A stretch of DNA of 64,000 nt from Sphingobacterium faecale (lineage in GTDB: Bacteria; Bacteroidota; Bacteroidia; Sphingobacteriales; Sphingobacteriaceae): NCBI RefSeq assembly GCF_016746095.1, contig NZ_JAERTY010000009.1, forward strand, positions 186,001-250,000, read 5' to 3'. The notes beneath the pieces are model-generated. The model did not search any database. It had not been told where the DNA came from and worked only from the letters and a program-made list of their open reading frames with translations. Position 1 is the first letter of the stretch. Each line of letters begins with the position of its first letter. Shown here piece by piece: positions 18,132-28,279 of this stretch. The position numbers were made by a program, and so were the translations under genes.

Positions 18132-19211
18132 CTATTTGCTTGGTTTTAGCGTGATCTGTATCAATCCAGCATTATTTTTGTTTATGTTATAATCAATATC
18201 AAACTGACTCAATATCTGCAAGGCCTGGTCTAGCGTAGCAGATTTGTGTATCTTTCCATAGAGTTTGATGTTGCTTTTTTTAATTCCTACGGTACTGTAT
18301 TCAAAGTCATACCATCTAGACAAGAGATCCATTATCTCTGCGATAGGGGTTGCATTCAATTGGAAATATCCGTCTTTCCAGGCGATATAATCCGTAATAT
18401 TGTCCATATGCTTTACATCAATATCCCCTACACTACTGGTCCGCGACTGGTCTCCTGGTAGCAGCACTTTAGTCTTGTTGCTAGCTAGTGCATTAACAGC
18501 TACCATACCTTCCAAGAGAGATGTAACAACAGGCTTGTTTGGATAACTTTGCACATTGAAATGCGTACCTAGCACCTGTATCTGTTGCCTATCGGTCTGT
18601 ACAATAAATGGCTTTTGTTTATTTGGTGCTACTTCAAAATAAGCTTCCCCAGATAGGTCTACCTTACGTTCGTTGCCCACGAAATGGGTAGGATAGTGTA
18701 ACTTCGAATCTGAGTTTAGCCACACCTTGGTTCCATCTGCCAAAATTACCTTGAAGGTGTATTTTTTAGGAACCTCCAGCGTATTCATGTGATTATCGGT
18801 GATAGCGGTATTATCAGGCTTTTTGTAAAGCAGCATACTGTCCGAACTGAGTATAATATTATTATTGTCCGTTCTGTTAAGATCTGTACTGCGTTTTGCA
18901 AGGTCAATTTTTGAACCATCGGCCAAGGTGAGTATCGCCCCATAACCTTCAGATTTTAAAGCGCTAGCTGTCCACGTATTCTGATCTAATGTCTTGACAT
19001 CGTTGTTTTGGCTTTTAAAATAGATCCCCACACCCACAAAGAGGGCAATGGATGCCGCTACCTGAAACACTAATCTTTTAATTTTATGTTTTCTGGCTCT
19101 TAACCCCGTATCAAGGGCTCTTGCATACAGTGCATCTTTTTCTTCATTGGTAAGCTTATCCTTTTCTAATAGGCCTAATACCAAACGTAATCTATCTTTA
19201 TAATTAGTCAT
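18132..19211 (-). CDS. FecR-family anti-sigma factor (locus C)
   Basis: 359 residues. A short cytoplasmic N-terminal region is followed by one membrane helix (about 44-65, LVFQVAASIALFVGVGIYF), a periplasmic FecR domain (about 148-245, with ADGTKVWLNSDSKLHYP and LSGEAYFEVAPNKQKPFIV) and a C-terminal DUF4974 domain (about 285-355). Members hold the cognate ECF sigma factor at the membrane and release it when the STN domain of a ligand-bound SusC touches them. The sigma gene lies 77 bases upstream and susC 25 bases downstream. Confidence 0.93.
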   Translation of the reverse strand: MTNYKDRLRLVLGLLEKDKLTNEEKDALYARALDTGLRARKHKIKRLVFQVAASIALFVGVGIYFKSQNNDVKTLDQNTWTASALKSEGYGAILTLADGSKIDLAKRSTDLNRTDNNNIILSSDSMLLYKKPDNTAITDNHMNTLEVPKKYTFKVILADGTKVWLNSDSKLHYPTHFVGNERKVDLSGEAYFEVAPNKQKPFIVQTDRQQIQVLGTHFNVQSYPNKPVVTSLLEGMVAVNALASNKTKVLLPGDQSRTSSVGDIDVKHMDNITDYIAWKDGYFQLNATPIAEIMDLLSRWYDFEYSTVGIKKSNIKLYGKIHKSATLDQALQILSQFDIDYNINKNNAGLIQITLKPSK

Positions 19212-19288
19212 TTAGATTGCTCTTTATTATGTAGAGCAAATAATGACCTTAGCATAGACAAAAAATAAAATATCTTTTTACTTAGCTT

Positions 19289-19843
19289 TTAATACCAAAA
19301 TATTGAGAATAAAATCAGGTATTCGGCCGGTTGCAAAGTTTTACGTAGTTCTTTAATGCCCCGATAAGAGGTAGTACGGCATGATTCTACGGAGATATCA
19401 AGCATAGATGCGATCTCTTCATAAGTAAAATCCAAATAATAGCGCATGAAGATTACCTCTCTTTGTTTTTTAGGAAGCAGTTCTATTTTTTGCTGAAGAA
19501 GTTTTAAGTTTATTTCGTGATTCTCATTTTTAATCATTTCTAATTCATGACTAGCTATCCAGAGTAAGCCGTCAGGCAGCTGACTAATATCACTTGTTTG
19601 TACATTTTCCTTTAGCTTAAATAAACGTCTTTTTAAGGAAGCGAACAGATAGAATTTAACCTGTACCTCTGTTGCTATCTTCGGATTATTGAATAGGTCA
19701 GCAAAAAGATCATGAATACAGTCTAAAATCTGTTCTTTGTCATTATGGTAGTGTTGGCCATATAGATAAAGGTCATCCACGTATTGCCTGTAGATTAGCT
19801 CAAATGCTTTCGTATTTCCCTTTATAAAATCTATCCAACTCAT
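19289..19843 (-). CDS. ECF RNA polymerase sigma factor (locus C)
   Basis: 184 residues. Region 2 (about 12-75, FELIYRQYVDDLYLYGQHY) and region 4 (about 115-170, LPKKQREVIFMRYYLDFTYE, EEIASMLDISVESCRTTSYR) are both present, as in group IV sigma factors. It is first in the operon with fecR and should drive the susCD genes of locus C under FecR control. A weak promoter-like TATTTTTA lies upstream on the minus strand near 19878. The gene is divergent from the second ECF sigma at 20316. Confidence 0.92.
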   Translation of the reverse strand: MSWIDFIKGNTKAFELIYRQYVDDLYLYGQHYHNDKEQILDCIHDLFADLFNNPKIATEVQVKFYLFASLKRRLFKLKENVQTSDISQLPDGLLWIASHELEMIKNENHEINLKLLQQKIELLPKKQREVIFMRYYLDFTYEEIASMLDISVESCRTTSYRGIKELRKTLQPAEYLILFSIFWY

Positions 19844-20310
19844 GTTTTTAGGCGTTTGTAATTAGTATGACATTGTAAAAATAGCTAGTTTGAGATTAAA
19901 TAACTGTTAAATATAGATTATAGAATTGCTATATCGCCATGATTAGTTTATCCAAATTAACGACTTAATTTTATATTCCAAGCATAATCAACAGCAATTG
20001 AATACAATTAATAAACTTTATACTTTCTAGATAGCGTATTTACCTCTCCCAATATAGCCACTCTATCCAATTGGTTTAGAGCGACAATATCAATTTCATT
20101 TTCACCCTTACTGCCTCAAAATCCAGCAACCATTAACTTAACCGCCATTAAGTTAATGGCCATTACAAAGACAATGATTTATTATGTATTATTATCTACA
20201 TTCCCGTCACTCATCACCCCTTAGCTCCATCACTAGTTAACAGGATAACTCGATCACTGGATAACTCTCTAACTCACGATACCCCAACAACAAATTAAAA
20301 AGTAAAACCC
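19844..20310. other. Divergent intergenic region between two ECF sigma genes
   Basis: About 470 bases without a supported gene. It holds a perfect 11-bp hairpin (ccattaactta at 20130-20140 with taagttaatgg at 20149-20159) and one copy of the direct repeat that brackets locus D (20232-20258). It must contain the promoters of both divergent sigma operons. Confidence 0.7.
20232..20258 (+). repeat. Left copy of 27-base direct repeat bracketing locus D
   Basis: 27 bases beginning actagttaaca and ending cgatcact, identical except for one G/A difference to 29552-29578. Looser copies of the same words surround both sites. Confidence 0.75.
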
Positions 20311-20315
20311 TATAT

Positions 20316-20918
20316 TTGCCTTCAACACAACTAACTTATCCGATTTTGACGACGAACGCTGAAAGAGAACTCCTGGTAAGACTCAAAAGTGGAGATACTG
20401 ATGCCTACAACATTCTCTATGATAGGTACAGCCTATTCTTTTATCAAAGAATTCGCAGTCTGGTAAAAATAGATACCATAGCCCAAGATATATTACAGGA
20501 TGTTTTTATTAAAATCTGGGACAGAAGAGCGCAAATACAAGAAGACAAATCTTTTAAATCCTATCTATACCGTATCGCTCAGAACGAAGTATATGACCAT
20601 TACCGGCGAGTTTCCTTAGATCATAGAGCACAAGAGGAAATCACGGTGCACATGGGTTTCTCTTTTCAGGACGACACTATATTGCACAAAGAAGTCCAGG
20701 AACATATCGATCTAGCCATACAGCAACTCCCTCCTAAGCAGCGTCTCATTTTTGAACTGTGCAAAATTGAAGGTAAAACATACAAAGAAGCCAGCGAGAT
20801 CCTACAAATCTCCGAATCTACGGTGAATGCACAGATTGTATCGGCTACAAAAAAGGTAAAACTATACCTTTCCAACTCCGGCATATGGAGTTTATTATTG
20901 CTCTCTATACTAAAATAA
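20316..20918 (+). CDS. ECF RNA polymerase sigma factor (locus D)
   Basis: About 190-200 residues with region 2 (AYNILYDRYSLFFYQRIRSL, DILQDVFIKIWDRR) and region 4 (LPPKQRLIFELCKIEGKTYK, EASEILQISESTVNAQI). No ATG is available near the start. The frame can begin at TTG 20316 or, giving a more usual N-terminus (LTTNAERELL), at TTG 20344. The first TTG is part of a TATATTTG (20311-20318), which looks like a -7 promoter element, so the later start is favoured. It leads the plus-strand operon with fecR, susC, susD and two tlpA genes and should direct their transcription. Confidence 0.88.
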   Translation: MPSTQLTYPILTTNAERELLVRLKSGDTDAYNILYDRYSLFFYQRIRSLVKIDTIAQDILQDVFIKIWDRRAQIQEDKSFKSYLYRIAQNEVYDHYRRVSLDHRAQEEITVHMGFSFQDDTILHKEVQEHIDLAIQQLPPKQRLIFELCKIEGKTYKEASEILQISESTVNAQIVSATKKVKLYLSNSGIWSLLLLSILK

Positions 20919-20989
20919 TATTTTTTTCGCACCGGACTAGATGCCTACGGTTTCCCAACCGTATATAGGGTGTATTTATCTTTTTTTAA

Positions 20990-22195
20990 TTGCCGAAATC
21001 CGTGAATAAAAAACTGTATCATAAATTTATAACCAACTCCTGCACAAAGGAAGAATTACTTCGGATATTCATTCTATTTGGAACAGAAGACACGAGCGAG
21101 CTCAACAACCTGATCTACGATGAGCTAACCAAAGCGGAAAACAGCACAGACCATACACAGGCAGAGGATCACAACACACTATTACATGTCAAGGCGAACC
21201 TAAATCAATATATCAGCAGCCAGCAGGACACCGACAGCGGTAAGGTTCGGAAATTACGATGGGGCTGGATTAAATATGCAGCGATTCTGATCGCCATTGG
21301 TTTTGCAGGATACGCCTGGTTTTTAGCACAACACACATCAGCTTCCTTAGTCCATGTCGAGCCGTTGGACGATGTCGTCCCATTGAATGGGACAGCCTAT
21401 ATCCAGTTGGCAAACAATAAGTCTATCCCGCTACGCAAGGATCAACAGTTGATCGTCGACGAACAGTCCATAAGCTATGCTAACGGCGAACAAATTGATG
21501 AAGCGCTACTATCGACCGACTCCATCAGCGTCATCACTCCGGCAGGTAGCACCTACACCCTCCAGCTGAGCGACGGGACGAAGGTATGGCTAAATGCAAA
21601 AAGTAAAATTACCTATCCCAGAAAATGGGGCAATGAGCGCAGGGTAAACATGCAGGGCGAGCTCTATTTTGAAGTTGCGCATGACAAGACAAAGCCATTC
21701 TTTGTAACCTCCGGCACACAGGAGATACGGGTATTAGGTACTGCATTTAACGTCAACGCATACCCTGAAATGGGCATGACAAGATCAACCTTGATAAAAG
21801 GATCGATAGCACTGACAATACGGGACAAAAACACCAATCAGTTGGTCGACAGCAAAAAGCTGATTCCTGGGCAAGAAGCCATTCATCATCTGAAACAACA
21901 AATCGTAAGACTGCAAAAAGCCAATACGAAGGCCATAACGGCATGGAAAAATAATGTCTTTTATTTCAACAATACCCCTCTGGAGGAATTGATGAGCACT
22001 ATCGAAAGGTGGTATGACGTCGAAGTCATCTATCAAAATGCCAATTTCAAAGAGGTATTTAATGGAGAAATCGAACGCAGCAACTCCCTAAAAGAACTCA
22101 TGCAGATACTTGAACAGAGTGGACTTACCTCCAAGCTCCTTCGGATAGATGGCAAAAACACGATTGTCGTAAGCAATAAGAATAACCCACATTAA
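20990..22195 (+). CDS. FecR-family anti-sigma factor (locus D)
   Basis: 401 residues from a TTG; a GTG at 21002 is an equally good start. One membrane helix (about 88-108, WIKYAAILIAIGFAGYAWFLA) separates a short cytoplasmic part from a FecR domain (about 178-285, LSDGTKVWLNAKSKITYPRK, MQGELYFEVAHDKTKPFFV) and a C-terminal DUF4974 domain (about 325-395). Its partners are the sigma factor upstream (71-base gap) and the STN-bearing SusC downstream (37-base gap). Confidence 0.92.
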   Translation: MPKSVNKKLYHKFITNSCTKEELLRIFILFGTEDTSELNNLIYDELTKAENSTDHTQAEDHNTLLHVKANLNQYISSQQDTDSGKVRKLRWGWIKYAAILIAIGFAGYAWFLAQHTSASLVHVEPLDDVVPLNGTAYIQLANNKSIPLRKDQQLIVDEQSISYANGEQIDEALLSTDSISVITPAGSTYTLQLSDGTKVWLNAKSKITYPRKWGNERRVNMQGELYFEVAHDKTKPFFVTSGTQEIRVLGTAFNVNAYPEMGMTRSTLIKGSIALTIRDKNTNQLVDSKKLIPGQEAIHHLKQQIVRLQKANTKAITAWKNNVFYFNNTPLEELMSTIERWYDVEVIYQNANFKEVFNGEIERSNSLKELMQILEQSGLTSKLLRIDGKNTIVVSNKNNPH

Positions 22196-22232
22196 CTATA
22201 GCACTTTATTTAACTAACCTAAAATAAATATC

Positions 22233-25200
22233 ATGAAACAAAAATTGATCTTATCCTTAAAAGGAGGGATTGCCCTAGTGTGTCGCATACCCAAAAACCG
22301 TAGGCTCAAGATGTCCTTACTAGCATTGAGTATGCTCGTAAGCAACAGCAGTATTTTGCTCGCTGAGGCACAAACAATCACCCTCGAAAGAAAGAATGTT
22401 CATCTCGAAGAATTGTTGAATACCATCAAAGACAAGAGTGGTTATCGTTTTTTTTGGAAAGGTAATGACCTGGGAACGTTGCCAGCGAGTATTAATGTAA
22501 AAAATGCAAGTATCCAGGAAACCATGGATCAGCTTGCCAAATCACTGCCGATTACCTACAGTATCACCAATAAATCGGTTGTAATCCGTCAAAAAGAAAA
22601 CACCAAGCCCACAGCAAAAGAGACGCCTTTGCAAGAGCTTATAGCACTGACCGGTAAGGTAAAAAACAAGGAAGGAAAACCAATTGCCGGAAGCACGATC
22701 ACCGTGGAGGGGAACGGCACAAAACGTGATATCTCTTCCGCCAAGGATGGCTCGTTCGTACTGGACCGCATGCCTCCAGGAAACTATAAAGTAATCGTAA
22801 GCTGCGTCGGTCATAACACGCAAGAATTTCAAATCAACCTCACCAAGGACAAAAAGAACCATGATTTTACCTTGATCCAAACTGATCATGAAATTGAGGC
22901 CGTAGTCGCTATGGGCTATGGTAGTGTCAAAAGGAAAGACCTGACTGGTGCTATCGGTTCTATCGGCCGCGAAACCATTGAAAATACTTCCGTTTCCTCA
23001 GTGGATCAACTTTTACAGGGAAAAGTAGCAGGTGTCGATGTCATGATAAGTTCGGGCATGCCTGGTGCCGCTGTAAAAGTACGTATCCGAGGCAATTCTT
23101 CCTTGATCGGCAATACCGAGCCACTCTATGTTGTCGATGGTATACCCGTGATCACAGATCGCAACTATGCTTTCAACCAGACTACAGGCGGAGATATCCG
23201 GGAAAATCTATCTGGACTGTTAAACATCAATATAGCCGATGTAGAAAGTATCGATGTCCTAAAGGATGCATCAGCCTCGGCGATCTATGGGTCGCGCGCG
23301 GCCAACGGAGTAGTCATCATCACGACGCGAAAAGGCATCAAGGGACAGAAACCATTGATCAACGTAGGCTATGATTATGGATTTCAGAAAATGCATAACG
23401 CATACCGTCCATTAAATACTGCGGAGTTTAGAGAAATCATGACCGAGGCAGCAACTAATGGAAGCCCCAGCCTACAGGGATGGTGGTCGATGGTATACCC
23501 GCACATGGCGCTTATCTTGGACAAGCCCGACGAGTATTTTGGAACAGAAGACAACAATTGGCTCAAGTTGATGACCAATAACAAATCCTCCGCAGAGAAC
23601 TTTAATATCTCCAGCAGAGGTGGTTCTGATAATATTACGTATTATGTTTCCTATTCCAACAATTCAAACAACGGTGTACTGAAAGGCAGTGGGATGACCC
23701 GAAATTCGGGAAAAGCACAACTCGATGCCTATATCAACCCCAACTTGCGCATGGGTGCCAATATAAACGTATCTAGCTCCGATACAGACATTAAAAATGG
23801 TGGGCTCACCAATCTGATAACCTGGAGACCCGACCTCCCCATATACAATGCAGATGGCTCCTATTATTCGTATGAAAACAGTGACAACCCACTTGCAGCA
23901 AGCACACAGATCAATAATGCAATTACGACAGCCCTTAACGGGTCAGGGTATTTAGAACTGAAGGTCCTGCCGGGCTTATTCCTGAAAAGTGCCCTTTCGT
24001 TTAGCTATGATCTGAGCAAAACCCGGTTATACTTTCCAACCACCACCATACAAGGCAGTCGAGAAGGTGGCATAGGCGAACAAAGCCATTCCGAGAATCT
24101 GAATAGGATATTTGACAACACACTAAATTACAACCGCGTTTTCAACGAAAAGCACGACTTTAATGCGTTGTTGGGTATGTCCTTTGAGCAGCTGACCGCT
24201 CAATTCTTTACCGGGATCGGCACAGGGTATCCCAATGACTATGTCCTAAATAATCTATCCAGTGCAGCAAATGCTTACGCCGTATCCGGTGATAAGGAAA
24301 AAGTAGGACTAGCGTCGTATTTCTCCAGGATGAACTATATCTATGACGATCGCTATCTATTGACGTTTACCGCCAGGCTGGACGGTTCGTCTAAATTTGG
24401 CAGCGACAATCGCTATGGATTCTTCCCATCCGTAGCCGCCGCTTGGAAAATCAATCAAGAATCTTTCCTAAAACAGACCGAATGGATAGATCAGCTCAAA
24501 TTGAGATCGAGCTATGGTATCGTAGGGGGATCGAGCTTAGGAACCTATAGATGGCGGACCAAGTATACCTCCGGTGGATATGCTGGGCTACCTGGGATAA
24601 TACCTCAAAACCTCGAAAACCCTGCTTTAAAATGGGAACGCACGAGCATGTTTGACGCAGGGCTTGAATTTTCACTATTCGACTATCAGCTCAATGGTAG
24701 TATCGGTGTCTATTCTAAATACTCAAAAGATCTCTTGCAGAGTACGACCATAGCCACAAGCACAGGGTTCAATACAGTCACGCGCAACGTATCGGAGAGT
24801 TCCAACAAAGGTATTGAGATGGATCTGAACGGATACCTACTCAAACGGGACAAGTTCAAGTGGTACATAGGAGCCAATGCCGCAAAGAACATTGCGAAAA
24901 TTGAAAAACTGAATGACGGCAAAGATGTGGGCTCATACTACGAGGACAACCGATTTATCGAAGGCGAACCCGCGGGAACACTATGGGGCTATGTCGCTGC
25001 TGGCATATTCCAGACACAGGCCGAGGTCGATCAATACAACCAGGCCGCACGGGAAAAAACGGGCAATCCGAAAGCCTACTACCAAGAACAGTTTACGGCA
25101 CCTGGAGATATTCGCTTTGTCGATGTCAACGGAGACGGCAAGGTAGACTTCGAAGATCAGCAAGTGATAGGCAACAGTTCTCCAAAATGGACTGGTGGTT

Positions 25201-25688
25201 TGACGAATACCTTTACATTTCTGGACAACTTCTCGCTGAATATATATTCCAACTTTTCCATAGGTGGAAAAAAACTGTGGAATGCAAAGCGTACGGCCTA
25301 TACCTTCTATGATCAAAATCAATCCCATCTGATGTTGGACAGATGGACAGTAGATAATCCGACAAATGACGCTCCGAGGCTCTCGATAGGCGACCGTGTT
25401 AACAACGCACGTGTATCTACATTCTGGCTTCATGATTACTCCTATTTCAAGATACAGGACATCAATCTGTCGTACAAGCTACCTGCGAACATCGCTAAAA
25501 AATTCAAAACCCGCAATCTCATGCTTCATGCCAGCGTGAGTAACATCGTCACTTTTACCAAATATCCCGGTATGAGTCCCGAAGGGTTCTCGGCGTCATA
25601 CGATGGGGCCTTTTACAACGGATCTATCGATTATACAGACTACCCGATGACCAAAACCTGGTCCTTTGGTATCAAAGCTGAACTATAA
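22233..25688 (+). CDS. SusC/RagA-family TonB-dependent channel with STN domain (locus D)
   Basis: 1151 residues. A signal segment (about 27-45, LSMLVSNSSILLAEAQ) is followed by STN (about 48-118), CarboxypepD_reg (about 135-215, GKPIAGSTITVEGNGTKR), plug (about 220-345, AMGYGSVKRKDLTGAIGSIG, SAIYGSRAANGVVIITTRKG) and a beta barrel ending SFGIKAEL. The last residue is Leu rather than Phe, which is slightly unusual for a barrel end. Higher G+C and different codon use from modules A and F point to a separate history. It should import the locus D ligand and signal to the FecR at 20990. Confidence 0.94.
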   Translation: MKQKLILSLKGGIALVCRIPKNRRLKMSLLALSMLVSNSSILLAEAQTITLERKNVHLEELLNTIKDKSGYRFFWKGNDLGTLPASINVKNASIQETMDQLAKSLPITYSITNKSVVIRQKENTKPTAKETPLQELIALTGKVKNKEGKPIAGSTITVEGNGTKRDISSAKDGSFVLDRMPPGNYKVIVSCVGHNTQEFQINLTKDKKNHDFTLIQTDHEIEAVVAMGYGSVKRKDLTGAIGSIGRETIENTSVSSVDQLLQGKVAGVDVMISSGMPGAAVKVRIRGNSSLIGNTEPLYVVDGIPVITDRNYAFNQTTGGDIRENLSGLLNINIADVESIDVLKDASASAIYGSRAANGVVIITTRKGIKGQKPLINVGYDYGFQKMHNAYRPLNTAEFREIMTEAATNGSPSLQGWWSMVYPHMALILDKPDEYFGTEDNNWLKLMTNNKSSAENFNISSRGGSDNITYYVSYSNNSNNGVLKGSGMTRNSGKAQLDAYINPNLRMGANINVSSSDTDIKNGGLTNLITWRPDLPIYNADGSYYSYENSDNPLAASTQINNAITTALNGSGYLELKVLPGLFLKSALSFSYDLSKTRLYFPTTTIQGSREGGIGEQSHSENLNRIFDNTLNYNRVFNEKHDFNALLGMSFEQLTAQFFTGIGTGYPNDYVLNNLSSAANAYAVSGDKEKVGLASYFSRMNYIYDDRYLLTFTARLDGSSKFGSDNRYGFFPSVAAAWKINQESFLKQTEWIDQLKLRSSYGIVGGSSLGTYRWRTKYTSGGYAGLPGIIPQNLENPALKWERTSMFDAGLEFSLFDYQLNGSIGVYSKYSKDLLQSTTIATSTGFNTVTRNVSESSNKGIEMDLNGYLLKRDKFKWYIGANAAKNIAKIEKLNDGKDVGSYYEDNRFIEGEPAGTLWGYVAAGIFQTQAEVDQYNQAAREKTGNPKAYYQEQFTAPGDIRFVDVNGDGKVDFEDQQVIGNSSPKWTGGLTNTFTFLDNFSLNIYSNFSIGGKKLWNAKRTAYTFYDQNQSHLMLDRWTVDNPTNDAPRLSIGDRVNNARVSTFWLHDYSYFKIQDINLSYKLPANIAKKFKTRNLMLHASVSNIVTFTKYPGMSPEGFSASYDGAFYNGSIDYTDYPMTKTWSFGIKAEL

Positions 25689-25733
25689 CAACAAATCGAA
25701 TCACAAGTCACGGATTACCAAACAACGAAATAT

Positions 25734-27137
25734 ATGAACTACTTTAAATATATACTAATAGTGCTGGCAGGAGTGGTATCTTCCTGTTCATTGGTGGATG
25801 TAATGGATGAACTTCCGCCTCATGCCCTAGTGCCAGAAAATGTTATTAATGATGAAAAGAGCGCCGACAAGCTTTTGATTGGAATCTATTCAGAAATGCG
25901 TGGCAGAGCTTACAACGATGCACTGGTGTGGGCACCGTCCTGTGCCGCAGGCTTCTTTAAAGAGGGCGTAAGAGATAACATGTCTTTTGTGGGCGAACAC
26001 AGCTTTATGGGGAATGAAATCTCCGCTTCGACCACGCAAACAGGACACCTATGGACAGGGATGTCCAAAACGGTAAACTATGTCAATTATTTCGAGAAGG
26101 CCCTGGCCACTGCGGATGACAAAACGGTAACGGAAGAAGCAAAAAAACGGATGCTCGGAGAGGCCCGGTTTCTACGGGCACACGCCAACCTGTATCTCCT
26201 GACTTACTTTGGTTATTTCTGGGATATGAACGCACCACTGGGCATTGTTCTCCGAAAAGAGGCCTCCAGCACCAAAGATCTCTCCAAAGAAAGATCGAGT
26301 GTCAAGGAGTCGTACGAATTTATCCTCGAGGATCTGATGTATGCCAGCGAACATGCGCCCGAGTATGCGTCAGAAAACAATTATAGAGGGAGCCGCCTTG
26401 CAGCCAAAGCCCTACTGGCACGCACACATCTCTATATGGGCAATTTTGAGTTAGCTGCAAAATATGCCAAAGCGGTACTGGACAATACAGATGGTGTAGC
26501 CTTGGAGAGCAACTACGCGGAGGTTTTCAAAAAAAACCTTACCGCGAAAGAGATGATTTTTGGTAGAAAACTAGATACAGAAGCCAAACGATACGATAAT
26601 CAAAAATGGTCATTCCAGAACGCGGGTCTTGTTCTGTCTGACCTAGCAGTACAACTTCTTAAAGATGACCCCCGCTATAAGCTCAATACAGATAGCGCGA
26701 TCATGGAAGACTACTACACAGGCGAAGAGAAATTCTATGGTATGAAGACCCTAAAAACATGGAATGACAAGGCAGATTTTGGCACCGTATTCATCCGGCT
26801 TGCCGAGATGCACCTGATCTATGCGGAAGCCCTGATCCGCAGCAATCAAAACCTTTCCGAAGCTGCCGATATGATCAATATCCTGCGCGAAAGAGCAGGC
26901 CGCCCCGACCGTGTGGCCGTAACCAACCAATCTACGATGCAGGAGGAACTATTGAACGAAATATTCCACGAGCTATCCTTTGAAATCGGACACGAATGGT
27001 ATGCTATGGTCCGCATGAATAAGGTAGCCGAGTTTAAACCTGCTATCACAGACCCCAACCGCTGGGTATGTGCTATCCCCAGCGCCGAGATCTCGTACAA
27101 TATCCTTGCTAGACAGAACCCTTATTATATACGATAA
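25734..27137 (+). CDS. SusD/RagB-family outer-membrane lipoprotein (locus D)
   Basis: 467 residues. Lipoprotein signal ending at VVSSC (Cys18). SusD-like helical repeats follow, with ARFLRAHANLYLLTYFGYFW early and FIRLAEMHLIYAEALIRSNQ plus INILRERAGRP late. The C-terminal WVCAIPSAEISYN is the family's closing segment. It is the partner of the SusC 45 bases upstream. Two thioredoxin-like genes follow directly (11 bases), so the four genes form one unit. Confidence 0.93.
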   Translation: MNYFKYILIVLAGVVSSCSLVDVMDELPPHALVPENVINDEKSADKLLIGIYSEMRGRAYNDALVWAPSCAAGFFKEGVRDNMSFVGEHSFMGNEISASTTQTGHLWTGMSKTVNYVNYFEKALATADDKTVTEEAKKRMLGEARFLRAHANLYLLTYFGYFWDMNAPLGIVLRKEASSTKDLSKERSSVKESYEFILEDLMYASEHAPEYASENNYRGSRLAAKALLARTHLYMGNFELAAKYAKAVLDNTDGVALESNYAEVFKKNLTAKEMIFGRKLDTEAKRYDNQKWSFQNAGLVLSDLAVQLLKDDPRYKLNTDSAIMEDYYTGEEKFYGMKTLKTWNDKADFGTVFIRLAEMHLIYAEALIRSNQNLSEAADMINILRERAGRPDRVAVTNQSTMQEELLNEIFHELSFEIGHEWYAMVRMNKVAEFKPAITDPNRWVCAIPSAEISYNILARQNPYYIR

Positions 27138-27148
27138 CAATTCATACA

Positions 27149-28279
27149 ATGAACAAAACAAACATTATGATAACAGTACTGTGCCTACTTGGCACCGTAC
27201 TGTTCACTTCGCTGAAAAAATCCCGCGGCTTTGAGGTCCAAGGTGAGGTAGCAAACATGAAAGACGGAAGGATACTCACCATGTTTACCGGTCCCGATCA
27301 CGATCTGTACAAGATGGACACGATAATGGTCAAAAATGGCAAGTTCACCTATAAAGGGGAGGTCGATATGCCCAAAATGATCTATTTCTATTTTGAAGGG
27401 CTCCACGATCGATTGCCTTCTTATGGTTTTCAGATCTTTATGGAAAACAGTAAAATAAAAGTTAAGACTGACCTTAAGAACCTCAAGAAAGCTGAGATAA
27501 AAGGCAGTAAAAACCATAGCGAATTTGAGCGACTGTACCAAGGCACCGACCTATTCGACCGCCTTGAAAAGCTGTCTGGAAAGATTTCGATGGCGATGAA
27601 AGAACAAAGACAAGCGGATGTGGACAGTTTGCAGGAAGAGCGCAAAAAGCTACTTGACGAGACCATCAATTACCTTACTGCAGACAAGGCTTACCCCAAA
27701 AGTATACCTGCAGCATTTATCGTCTATAACCATATCGGCTCCATCCTGCAGGACAATGAAAAGCTGAAAGCAACACTGGATCTGCTCGATGACGGAGTCA
27801 AAGAATCATGCTATGTACAGTTTCTGTACCATAACATAAAAAAAGATGCAGAGCTGGCTATCGGCGAGAAAGCGCCCGACTTTACCCTGAGCGACAGACA
27901 TGGCAAATCGTACAAACTGTCCGATTTCAAAGGAAAGATGGTATTGCTTGATTTTGGTGCTTCATGGTGCCACTGGTGCAAAATGCAAAAGCCCTATCTA
28001 CAGGCTGCCTATGATAAATATAAGGATATGGGCCTAGAAATTATCTACATCTCGCTGGACAAGGACAAGGAAGCCTGGGAGGCCGATCTGAACAAAGAAA
28101 ATTACCCGTGGCTGGCACTGAGCGACCTCAAAGCATGGCAGGGACCGATCACAAAAGAGTATAATATCAGTGGGGTGCCCCATATTTTTCTCATAGACAG
28201 AGATGGTACCATAGTGGAGAATGATGCTCGTGGAGAGCGTATGGAAAAAGCATTTCAACGTATACTAAATAAAAAATAA
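27149..28279 (+). CDS. TlpA-like thioredoxin protein with unusual CHWC site
   Basis: 376 residues. A hydrophobic N-terminus without a clear cleavage site (MNKTNIMITVLCLLGTVLF) is followed by a DUF4369-like beta domain (about 28-115), a helical linker, and a C-terminal TlpA/AhpC-TSA domain (about 240-376, KAPDFTLSDRHGKSYKLSDF). The active site is WCHWC (Cys274, Cys277) instead of the usual WCGPC. Residues between the cysteines set the redox potential in thioredoxins, so this one may work as an oxidant or isomerase rather than a reductant. The stop overlaps the start of the next tlpA (TAATG at 28277-28281), so the two are translationally coupled and may act as a pair. Confidence 0.88.
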   Translation: MNKTNIMITVLCLLGTVLFTSLKKSRGFEVQGEVANMKDGRILTMFTGPDHDLYKMDTIMVKNGKFTYKGEVDMPKMIYFYFEGLHDRLPSYGFQIFMENSKIKVKTDLKNLKKAEIKGSKNHSEFERLYQGTDLFDRLEKLSGKISMAMKEQRQADVDSLQEERKKLLDETINYLTADKAYPKSIPAAFIVYNHIGSILQDNEKLKATLDLLDDGVKESCYVQFLYHNIKKDAELAIGEKAPDFTLSDRHGKSYKLSDFKGKMVLLDFGASWCHWCKMQKPYLQAAYDKYKDMGLEIIYISLDKDKEAWEADLNKENYPWLALSDLKAWQGPITKEYNISGVPHIFLIDRDGTIVENDARGERMEKAFQRILNKK

